Positions 1-10,900 of a stretch of DNA of 64,000 nucleotides are shown one piece after another. The position numbers were made by a program, and so were the translations under genes. A model generated the notes under the pieces. It saw only the letters and a program-made list of their open reading frames with translations, did not search any database and was not told the origin of the DNA. The stretch lies in the NCBI GenBank assembly GCA_031308135.1, contig JAHLJT010009436.1, positions 221,913,286 to 221,977,285 of the forward strand, written 5' to 3'. Each line of letters opens with the position of its first letter. Position 1 is the first letter of the stretch. This DNA comes from Acheta domesticus (Eukaryota; Arthropoda; Insecta; Orthoptera; Gryllidae).

Positions 1-250
1 GTAAAGATCACACAGTCCATGGCTCATTTATTAGGGTATTGCTTTGGCATTCGCCTGGTGTTGATCAAAGAAACCACACTGGAATACTACCAATCAGAGC
101 AGCTGACTGCTAGGATACTCTTCCTGGCAGTGGCTGAACTCAACCTAGCTGACAAGATAGATTTGAAAACCTTGCCAACATCAGGACTCGCACCCAAGAC
201 CTCCTGGTCAGAAGCACTGCAGTGACATCAGTCGATGTCCTGAGCCGTAT
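1..250 (-). repeat. SINE copy, cut by the window edge
   Basis: Read on the minus strand, this matches the proximal half of a short repeat found again at 13925-14360, 61390-61790, 7015-7240 and 7665-8097. The fullest copies have a tRNA-like head: a 'GGCTCAGGGCAT'-type start followed about 30 bases later by a B-box-like GTTCGAG-CC stretch, then a conserved body mentioning 'AATGGGCCA(C/T)GGAC'. This suggests a tRNA-derived SINE. The distal half lies outside the window. Confidence 0.6.
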
Positions 251-883
251 TTACTGGTACTTTGTTTTAACATGTAAAGGAGCATTGGATTGTTGATAAA
301 CAAGGAGGGAAATCATTGTACGAGTATGTTGTGTCTGTGTGTGTGTGTGTGTGGGGGGAGAATGTGCTAGAGTTTCATGAGAAATGGAGGTGTGATACTC
401 CACGGGCAGAGATTATATTTCTAACATGACAGTTTGGTAAGACAGTAGGAAAGTACAGTGAAACTCCGTTTTGCACTTCGAAGTTTTTCACGTTTATACA
501 TGGTTTTCTGTAAGTCCCGGAAGAATTCCTATACATCCCATGATAAATTATTTCCGATAAGCATTTTACGTTTAAAGGTTTTCCACGTTTGTACGTTCAA
601 AATTTAAGTTCCTTTAAGATCGTATAACGTCTAAAACGACGTAGGTGACGAATAAGTGAGAACATATACGTTATCGTAGAGGAACCAACAGAACTTGTGT
701 TGAATTCAGTATTCAGGTTGTTTAATTACGCGATACGCAGGGCATTTCAACTGGTATCAACTCATTTTCGAATTTTGGACAAAACTACAGAACGAACAAA
801 TAGGACAATGCCCGGTGCAGCATTGCATAATTTTCAACAATATTGCACGACAAAAATTCGGCGCCTTTCAAGGAAATATTGGA
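251..883. other. No gene seen; short (GT)n run
   Basis: AT-rich DNA without a supportable coding region. A (TG)n run followed by a G run lies near 331-358. Two small open frames here have no recognisable motifs. Confidence 0.5.
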
Positions 884-2313
884 ACTCAAGATAATAAAAG
901 ACTTATAATGACTACCTGGCCTTTGTCACACGAGCGTTGCGTTGACGCGCGTCAGCTACGCTGATGACGTCAACTGCGATGATGCGTGGCCCACGAGAGG
1001 GCCACGTGACGATGCCACTGCGCACGAGTCACGTAGCGCGCGTCATAGATTAACACTGTATCTTATGCGAAACTGCACACGACCGCTTTTCAAAACGCGC
1101 GTCGCCCAGAGGTCGTCGCGAATTATCCTGACTATCATTGTACCTTCAGCTGTGGGCACAACGCATGTCGCTAAGAGCGCTCGTGTGCCGTTTTGCATTA
1201 CAGTTACAATGTTTATCTACGGCACGCGTTAAGCGACTTTTGTGCCCAGGTATTGTCGCAACTGACGTCATCAGCGTAAGGTGATGCGCGTCAACGCAAC
1301 GGTCCTGTAACACAAGCCTAAGGACTGGCTGCGTAAAGTGCGAATATCAGTGCTATCTTTTCCACAGTGTGTGCCTGTGTTTGGCCCACGTGTCTTCTAG
1401 CAACAAAATATACTTCAGCTTCCGGATCATTGACCGGTACTACTTGAGCTTCCGATATCGATCAGGTTTTTGTAAAAATTTTCGTGATTCATTGAGCAAA
1501 TGCTGAGATGGCCCCTTGTTTCACTTCTGGAGATAAATGTGGCTTTACCCTTTGTTAGGAGTAGAGCCGGGGGAGTGGTAGGTGTTGAGCCGGGGGGAGG
1601 TACTTGTTTGTTAGCAACACAAAAATAAAATAAAATCTGCAGTTTGTTTACTAATGCAAATACGTTTTCTATAACTTGGGAGCAAAAATGTCTAGGTTTC
1701 AAAGTTGCTAACTTCGCTTCTTTTGAAACTTTTAATCATCATTCAACTATTTATAGTTAAAATGTTGGGAAATCTCTTCTGGAGCTCAAGAAAAGGTGGG
1801 CAGGATGTGTGGTACTTCTTCCCTATATGTCACGTAGTCTTTACTGTTCTTTGACTAATTAAACAAGAAATTTGGAGCCGGAGCCGTTTTTGTGAAAATT
1901 TTGAAAATGGCCGGGGACTTCATGTAAAGTACCCCCAAATTTTGAAGAAAGACATTCAAAATCTCAGAGCTTGGACAGGCCAGATGGGGAGGGGTTTCTT
2001 CAATGTGGGAAAAAAAAAAAAAAAAATGTACGCATGGTTTAGGCGCTAGTGTTGTTCACATACACCGGACGGACGGACGTTTTGCTTTCAATTGGTTTTT
2101 CGGTATGAAAGAGGCACAAATCAAGGATATACCACGTGCTAGGTTTTTTTCTTAATTTAGCAATTGGATTTATCCACTTTTTCGTTGTCTGGGCCGGTAA
2201 TGAATTTTTTCTGGCGAAAATCCGCCGTTTTTTTCGCGCAAGCCTTACTTTCCCTATACTATGTATATTACTCCGTATATGCGTACGTATACGGGAAAGT
2301 AATAAAAACTGAT
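884..2313 (+). mobile_element. Transposon family X, variant copy with alternative internal module
   Basis: The right part (about 1860-2313) is the conserved tail of family X: the 'GGAGCCG' block, 'AAGTACCCCCAAATTTTGAA', 'GGTTTAGGCGCTAG', a short ACGG microsatellite near 2067-2080, and the end with CGTACGTATACGGGAAAGTA. Upstream, about 1 kb differs from the full-length X copies but is shared with 25310-26170, including a small inverted-repeat element. No coding capacity is visible. The left edge is set by where similarity to the second variant copy begins. Confidence 0.65.
926..1313. mobile_element. 388-bp inverted-repeat element (MITE-like)
   Basis: The left arm around 934-980 (GTTGCGTTGACGCGCGTC, then CTGATGACGTCAACTG) is repeated in inverted orientation at about 1257-1305. 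Each arm is roughly 45 bases with a few mismatches. The interior is GC-richer than the surroundings and non-coding. A second copy sits at the same place in the sister repeat at 25378-25701, so the element was duplicated together with its host module. Confidence 0.6.
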
Positions 2314-2736
2314 GCTCGTCCAAAAGAGGGGCACGCCAATGTAAAAATAGTTTTTGTTTTGCTCGTAATATTCAATTTCAGTTTTTCTCACTTTTACGTT
2401 TTTTCCCTTCAGTCCCCTGAAAAACGTATAGGAAACTGTATTTCAATGGCGTTAATGTTATAGAAAATTAGTTGAAATGCTTCAAAATTACAAGGAGAAG
2501 GAAATATGTGCAAGTCGAACACAGTGGTGGTTTTCACATCACAGAAAACAATAAGTAACCTTGCATGCAGTGGTGAGAGATATTGCATCGCAAAAGTTAA
2601 TTCTTTGCAAATAAAAGCAGCAAATGTGCTTAGTAAATTTAAAAAGGAGTACTTAATTATGTTTGTTAATTTGTTTGTGTAAGTAATAATTTGTTTTTTA
2701 TTTTTCTTTATTTCACAGTTAAAGAAAAATTTGTTA
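2314..2736. other. No gene seen
   Basis: AT-rich spacer between transposon copy X1 and a dispersed repeat. No supportable features. Confidence 0.5.
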
Positions 2737-2737
2737 A

Positions 2738-3070
2738 ACTAGCGTACCCGTGTGAGAACGCTCGCATGTTAAATCCCACACTTTCCCTATCCATTTGTCT
2801 ATCCTTTCTATAAAGGAGAGGAACTACTAATGTACTTACAGAATATCAAACAAAATAACAGTGCAATTGATGTTTGAAACAAATTTTCAATTCAAGTTTA
2901 TTAAACATTATAGAGAGATGGTCTTGGAACAATTCTTACTTCTTTAAAAACAACATTTGAAGAAATGTTTCAATCTTCCTTGAGAGTTACCGTTTCGTTT
3001 TTCTTGATAGTCAAATAATTGAAAAGGTTTTTACTCTTGAGAAACCCAGGTAAAGTAGTGCGAAAATACC
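2738..3070 (+). repeat. Dispersed repeat family R, diverged copy
   Basis: Starts with 'CTAGCGTACCCGTG' followed by 'GAGAACGCTCGCATG' and then tracks, with many differences, the sequence beginning at 3729: a 'CCCTATCC' stretch, the shared 'TTGGAACAATTC' word and a 'GTTTTTCTTGATAGTC'-like stretch in the same order. The family recurs at 11517, 31563 and 43884. It is probably a retroelement-derived repeat. The superfamily cannot be assigned by eye. Confidence 0.5.
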
Positions 3071-3728
3071 AGATCGGGCAAGAAAAGACCTACTCATTGC
3101 AATATTATTTAACTTTCCTTGATTTGTTATGAAGAACCGAGTGGGTTTTAGAGAGTCAGGATGCCAGCTTTCTGGGGTGAGAAAATTGAAAAATTATTTG
3201 TATACTAAAAAGTACTGAATTATTTTCTACGTCCTTACGTACCTCAAGAAAAGCAATTCCGAGCCAAAAAATAATCAAACTAATGTTTTCACCTTTGAGT
3301 ACTAAATACCATTTGTTAGCATTAGAAACAATTTAGTAGGCATTAGTAAGCCCACTTCGGTACATGGGAATGTTGCTCAAACGATGTTTGCATTTTTAAT
3401 ATCTTAACGAACCGACACCTTGAGTTTAATATCAAACGGTGTTTTATTTACAATATGAGTCTGCAGCTGCGCGTTGGTGTACATACTTCCAGATACCGCC
3501 AACATTAAAATCTTGTGTTTGGACTGCGATCGTTGGCAGTTGTCGAGTGACTTGCACTATACTTTCTATAATTTTAAATTTAGTTGTTTTTTAATTGATT
3601 CACGTAGTATTGTAGGCTAGCACGTTTTGATTTTTGTTTTCCATTCATTTCAAGCTATTTTACTTTAGCTACTTTAAAAAGTTTGTTCTTAGAGTTGTGC
3701 CATAGCACAAGTTTTCCCCCACTACCTC

Positions 3729-4865
3729 TGCGTACCCGTGCGAGAACTCGCGCATGTTAGACACCGCACTCATCCCTATCCTTCTATTTTCATTCCAAGA
3801 GGGAAAGTAGTTAACGAAACGTGTTTATTTGTTTAAAATATATAAAGGTAACTTGCAATGTACTAACACAATTACAAATAAAAATAAAAAACAATGCAAT
3901 TAATATGTAAAAGAAATTTTCAATAAATATTTATTCAGTATCAGGAAGAATTTGCTTGGAACAATTCCCCAAACTTACTTAAAGACATTTGAAGTAACTA
4001 TTCAATATTCTTTGTCAGTTAGGTTTTAGTTTTTCGTGATAGTCACAAAAATATTAGCTTTTTACTTTTGAGAAAGCTACGTGTCTGAACCCGTTGACTT
4101 GAAAATTTCATCAAATGATAACTAAAATATTGGTACAGGTAAAACACAAACACAGTCTTCACTCTTCACTGAACACCTACATCCCTCCACAATTAAGTAA
4201 ACAGCACTTACAGACCATGAAAAAACGTTAATTGAATAGTTTCACTACACGCATAAGAAACAATCGTCATAGGTATAGGTATCAAGCAACTATAGTAGTA
4301 CTTCTAGTTGTTGCTGGAGAGCAAATCTTGAATTAATGATTATGCAAATAAACCTCGTCAGACTGCACAAACTACGGTGTTAACAGAAAGCGTAAATAAA
4401 GATTGTCGAATCTAAGCCTTCTAAGCGAGTCGCCCCAAAAATTGCTACCTGCAGGAAGGGCTGAAATATTGAGGTGGCCTTGATAGTATTGAAGCATGGA
4501 ACCGAAAAGTTAATTAAATGGATCGGTGAATATCTCATCTTGTAGATTATGGTGTGAAAAACATTTCTTAGAGGCCGTTGGCCTCAAAATTTTACTTTTT
4601 AAGGCTCTAAAACGCTTTGTTTATGAGTTATTTGCTGATATAAGTTGACATGTGACGCGGGTTGCATTTTACATGAATATTTCGACGCGTTTTTTAAAGA
4701 AATCTTCCATATTTTTAAAGTCAAAGTGGAATTCGTCACGTCTCCGTGAAATTCTCTCTCTTTACAGACCTCATTTATAAAGATTGGTTGCGTGTGAGAG
4801 CCGGAACCCAAAGGTATACTACTGAAATAATACAGGAGACGATGAAAGTACATACTATGTTCAGA
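3729..4865 (+). repeat. Dispersed repeat family R, longer copy
   Basis: Begins with the family signature 'GCGTACCCGTGCGAGAAC'. Its right part, about 4525-4865 (from 'ATCTCATCTTGTAGATTATGG' to 'GATTGGTTGCGTGTG'), is clearly homologous to 11860-12150 and, more weakly, to 44085-44235. The small open frames inside it are not conserved between copies and are not called as genes. Confidence 0.5.
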
Positions 4866-5803
4866 ATGGTAATGTTACACTCATTATTTTGTTTGAGAAC
4901 AGAAAGTAAATGCTTTCTTAGATATCAGTGTAATTGAGATGCTTATTATGATTATTTCATAGAAAAATTACATCAATTTGTGAGCATGATTTCTGGAGCG
5001 AATATATTTTCAGTTAAGCTGCAAAAGCTGAGTTACATCACGAAGTATTTAATCCGATTGGTTAGTGGTTATCTAGTACGGATAACAAAATAACAATTTT
5101 ATCTTTAGGGATGGCTGTTCTTCGAAGTCTTTCCTTGTCCAGAGGTTGCCTAGTTTTCTGTCAATTTATGCATGTATTTGACATTAATAATGTAGTATAA
5201 ACAGGATACCAAATTATGTGAGTTCAAAACTGCACTATTTTTTAAATACTAGTTTAGTAATAATTTTTGCATTCTTAAATTAGAAGTGTAAATTTTACTT
5301 ACATTCAATAGGAACATAAGTTACCTATACAAGCTGTGCATTTTTTAGCCTTTTAGAGTGTGAAAAAAAATGTTTAAACATTATCACCACCTTTCAGACT
5401 ACAACCTTCCAACAAAGGTTAATAAAAGAAAAGGTTTTTATTAATATGCACGCACACACACACACACAAAATAAAAAAAACAACAACAGAAACCCTAGTT
5501 TGCTTAAGAGGAAATCTGCTCCTCTATAGACTAATTCAAAGAAAAAAGACTGAAATTTGTATTAATTACTAAGTACCTCAATGGTATTTACAATTCATTA
5601 ACTCAATGGCTCATTTGTGTTACACAAAGAGTTGGTTCCATGATGACAAAGTTGTTCACACATTTACAGAATATCAAATAAATCTGAATCAGACAAAAAA
5701 ATCTATGGCCTTAATGAAATTATTGCTATACATTCTGAAGAAAGAAAGAAAAGAAAAGAAAAGAAAAGAAAAGAAAGAAAAAAAATGAATAAAAAGTACT
5801 CAC
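4866..5803. other. 3' side of TUBGCP5; no exon recognised
   Basis: This stretch should hold the last short TUBGCP5 exon and the 3' UTR, or part of its last intron, but no convincing exon was found. It has a (CA)n run near 5453-5467 and an (AAAAG)n run at about 5742-5785, next to the splice donor of the last identified exon. Confidence 0.4.
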
Positions 5804-5963
5804 AGTGAGTAAGTCGATTACTCTCTACAGATGATTGGAGCACGGATCCTAGAAAACAGTGGCACTTGATGTACATTTCAGTCATGCCTATAAGCTTGGC
5901 ATCTGACACCACATCCACTCCCAAGCACCACAAATCACGCAGCTCCAAGGACAGTTGCACCAT
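5804..5963 (-). CDS. TUBGCP5: TUBGCP5 exon 15, last identified
   Basis: 160 nt, acceptor CAG, donor GTGAGT, exit phase 1 after 'ESNRLTH'. In human GCP5 only about 13 residues follow (beginning L-E-S-L), so one tiny exon is missing. Reading through the donor instead would add 36 low-complexity residues to a stop at 5703; this seems less likely. Confidence 0.88.
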
Positions 5964-7890
5964 CTGCACAGTACAGTACAATGACTTTTTACCCATTATC
6001 TTTCTGACTTGTACAGTTACATCAACCTTTAGTAATTGAGGAACAACTTTAAGAATTGGACAAGTCCACTTTAAGACCTGGACCACCCATATTTATTTTT
6101 ATACAATGATTAAGGTTCCGACTCAAGAGAGAGAAGCATTAGTTCTCTTTCTCGATTCCTTGTGGTCAAGGAGAGCAATCACTCTCACACTTTTTTAATT
6201 TGTGTACATCGTGTTAAACATTATTACAAAAGAAATGTCTGAAAAAGTAAAACATTCACATTACTAACTTAAAAACCAGTAGTGGAACAGAATGGCACAG
6301 ACTTTCTTGTACTAGTTTGTTTTCTAATTACTCTGGTGTGGGCTAGCTTTTCAGCTTTGCTTCACCCTCTTCCCAGTTGCCATCTATCACTATCCAAAAG
6401 TAAATTTTTTCACAATTTCTTAATCTTTCAATCTCCTAAAGGTACAACTAATATGAATTTAAGAATATTATAGAAGAGTAAAATCTCGTCCTACATGGAA
6501 ACTTTTGTTGAAAAATTTTGAGCTTTTTTTGTTCGAAGAAAATGCCATTTAAGTGTCTCTGTACATGTGAAATTTGAAGCTCTTTTTCACAAAAAAATGT
6601 TTGAGTTTTGGAGAAACTCCAGTGGAAACCATTTGAAGCACTGTATTCACAAATCCAACAATGCATACAAATCACTGGTAATATAAATATTAACGGCATG
6701 ACAAATACAATCAAACCTGTTGAAAACGGAACATATGTACATGTAAACTTCTGTGACTCGAGTCCATGACTTTTTGGCTGTCCGGGTGATGCTGCATCAT
6801 TGGCTGAAGGGCAAACGTGTCGCACGCTCCTTCAGGGCAATTAGGAAGCATTGTCACTGCCCTGAAGAAGCCTACGACATCACAGGCGTATATAAGAAAG
6901 TAAAAAACACCACACTTTCAGTGTCAGGGATCCCAAAAAATGCATTTCTGTTGAAATCCTAATATTGATTTTCCACAGCATTACATTACTTTCTCTATTC
7001 AATGTACTCTGAACAGTTTTCAATGGTTTCTCCAATCAACAAGTGAATGCCAGAGCAATAGCCTTAAAAATGGGCCACGGACTGTGCGTGGTAGTGCCTT
7101 GTTCTTCCTTTTCCTACTCTCTCCTCTTACACACATAAAGACTAAAAAGGACTATATTACCAAACATGTCAGGAGCTTTGGGCTTGTCACAGCTGGGGTG
7201 GTGCCCCGCTGTGGGACATACTCACAGGATGGCAAGCTGACTTGAATGCGACACTGTTTCTCAACATCTAGCAGGAGAGAACATCATCACTTCTTGGGAA
7301 AATTCACTACACTACTGAGACTACTGACCATAGCAGTTGATAGCAGTCTAGAAATATCAATCAATCAATTGAAATTATGCTTTCAAATTTCCATCTCTAG
7401 AGAACGGATCTTTCCATTCTTTTATAAATTTACTAAACAAAACAAAAACGCCATCTTTTAATTATCTTTATTGTGATAAAAAATTTTAGGAGGGTAATGA
7501 AAAGCCCAAATCCTTTTATTTTTTTCAGTCAAAGAAGGAAGTGAAGAAAAATACAATTCATACATGGTTACGCATATTTCTTGATAAATACTACAATAAA
7601 ACTAGTGAACTGACTGACACATGGTACCTTTAGTGCATTAGAGTAAAGGCTTGCATAGTTTCCATCCTACAGGAATCTCTTGTCGGTGGGGCACCGCTAC
7701 AATCAGGACAAGCTCGAAGTTCCGAAGTTCCCAACTGGTCTCCTAATATGTATGGTGGCATAATTCATGTAAGTGCATAAGTAAGGAAGGAAAGAGGAAG
7801 AGACAAGAATGGGGAAGGAAAGGTTGCATGCAGTATCTGATCTGTTTGTTGGGGTAATGTTTCCGCATTTACCTTGTATTCATTGGGGGG

Positions 7891-7948
<58 letters not shown>

Positions 7949-10900
7949 ATCAGAGCAGCTGTCCTCTAAAATTCTCCAACAGACAGCATTTGAATTTCAC
8001 CTAGTAATTTAGCCTGTGTCGAAAATATGTCGCCCTTGATACTCTAATCTTAGTACCTAGTCAGAGACAGCGGTAATGTTGGCTCTCAGCTAATGGGGGA
8101 CAGGTTATTTGTTGAGAACTATATGTGTTTATATTATCTATTAGTCTAGTGGAAGTAATTATACTGGTCATAATATCAATATGATGAGTATAAGGAAGAC
8201 AAGCTTAAACAGTAGATTAAAGAATTTCTTGAAAGTAAAATAATTCACATTTATGGAAACATCAACTGGTTAAAATGTATTTTACAAAAGCAAGCACAGG
8301 AAAAGAAAAAAAAAAGGGGGGGGGAAGGGGCAGAGGAATCCCTGAAATGTTTTCATGCAAGCACAGATTTTGAGAGTAGCCACTCTACAAGATAAAAAAG
8401 GTTTTGTAATTCTTTATAAATACAACTGTTTTACTGCTTTATACTTCAATACTTATGTCTCCAATAACCTTCATAAACAAGTTGTCTGAGTCAATATTTT
8501 TTGGGAAATCCTACCTGGAGAATGGCTGTTTTAATGACATCACTACTCTTTGGTTGCAGGCAATGTGTGTGGACAAGAGCAACATAGCGGTTGTGTGCCT
8601 GCAGAAGTGTGTCCAAGTCCGTAGCGGCAGCCAAATCACGTTCCAGCTCCAGTCCCAGGGAATGCAGCACCTGCCCCATGAGGTAAGTGTGCACTGAGCC
8701 CACTGAATGAAGCAGCCAAAATCGTAACAACTGCAAGCAGCGAGCACGGCAACGCAGACCTGGATCCTCTGAGGTATTGGCATTGTTTTTCACAGTTGTC
8801 AAATCTGTGGAGAGGAATCACAATTTGTTTGCTATATCTACATGTCTACCACTTCTTAGTCAGTTTTATTCCCTATCTGGGTGCATGTGAATATGTATTA
8901 ATTAAGGAGTAAAACATTGTGTAATTGGCACACTTGAAAACTTAAATTTATGGGAATGAAAGAAAGGAAATTTGTTCAGTGGTAATAACATATTTCCTTG
9001 ATGGGCGCTTCCCATTTTTTGGTTGTGATCAATCCATTCAAACTTCTTGTGAAAGTAGGCAAATAAAAAAGTGTTTTTGTTGCCTTGCTTTGTAGGCTGC
9101 TACTGTGACAAACATATAACATAATGTATTTGCATTTGTAAAATCAAAAGTAAAGAATTCAGAAGGTAAATTCAGAACAATTAAAAAAAAATAAGGTTTT
9201 TAATATTTTTTTTCCACCAAACCTCCAAAAATATTTGCCCAGGCTAGAATATGAACTCAGGTGTTTAGGTTTAGTAAGCTGTTCATGTAACCACTTCAAG
9301 CTAGAGAATAAACATAACAACCTTCCTGATTCTTTTTAAAGAAAGTTGAATGTTTGCAATTATTGAAAATTCAGAGGTTTTAATGAAAATTGAACAAATT
9401 CAACCAAAAAAAGTTGCAGAATTCAGAAAATCTTGTTTACATACATTTTTGGAAGTTTCATGATTTCACTCAAAATCCCAAAAAGCTATTATTTTCAAAA
9501 ACTTTTACTTGACATGATTTAAAAATCTAATTTTGAGGAACAGATTTCATTAAGAAAAAAATTCTTCTTCAATATTATCATTGTAGAAAGATGCCAACAA
9601 AATTTTAATCTTTGACAATTTTCGAAAATTCAAAGAATTCAACAGCAATTGGACCTGCGCAATTTTCATTGAGGTTTCATGTCAAGTACTTCCCAAAAAT
9701 AAAACTATCAGTTTCAAATTCAATGGACCATGACATTAACCAAATTGATCAAGAAAAATGTTGAAAATTCTGAAAATGGTTAGCTGCCCAGTCAGATGAA
9801 CAGATGTTTTTCCGTAAACAAATTTGTTTGTATCTAAGACCCATATTGGTCGATTTTGACAAAATAACACATTACAGGAAGTAATTTACTCCACATACGA
9901 GCAGAAATTTCCTTTTGTGGCATCAGGAATTCTCAATCAAAGTTTTTCTGATGAACAATCACTGCTTTTTGCTACAACATTACATAACTTTGTACTGCAA
10001 TGCGACTATTTTATTAGTGTGCCGCAATTGTGGAAAATTCTGCTCGTCTGAAAGGCCCTCACTCGCTGGGGAACGGTGCACTCAACTCCCTTGGGAATTC
10101 TGTAGAAGGGAGGTTTTCAAGGTTTCGGCCTGGAAAGCATGCCTTTTGCAGGGTGTGACCTTGGAAACCTCCTGTCCACAGTGTTCGCAGGAGAGTGAGG
10201 GCCCATTGCCCGAGCAGGGTTTTCCACAATCAAGGCATACTATTAAAATAGTCTCACTGTATATTCGGATATGTGAGGAAGTGTCTAAGTAAATGTAAAA
10301 ATCTTGTAAGACACTTGGTGAATTCATTTTCATTCGTACCTGAGAAACGAAGTGCTTCTAGAGCCCATAAAGCCCACTTGACCTTCAACAAAAACTGGAA
10401 AACTGCATTGTAGTATTCCATATTTGTAGGAGAGAGAATGACAGTCAGTGGCCATTCAACCTATTGGGACAGTAAGAATTCACTTATTTCATACTTTTGA
10501 CAAATAAAGGACAACAGAAATTCAGAAACAACAAACTTACAGTGTACTTGATATTTATTTCATCCATTACACTGGGAGTGCCATTTAATTTAGCATCTTC
10601 TCTAACAACAACAGAAAACTTTGAACTGTGATCAGGATATCGTAAATTAATGCATTCTTCCAGTTCAGCAGTCATTGTGTAGGAATTGGACCAGAATACA
10701 CTATGCTCTGCCTACAAACAAAAAAATAGCACAAAAATGTTTTCTTCACTATAATATCCAGAATGATAAATACAAAGTGGAGCTGTCAAGACTTACATCT
10801 TTAAAGAGAAAAATACAAAATCGATGCATTATATCACCAGCTTCCATTAAATAGATAGCTCGAAGTAGAGCCAAATGAGTAGACAAATTGAACTCTTGTA

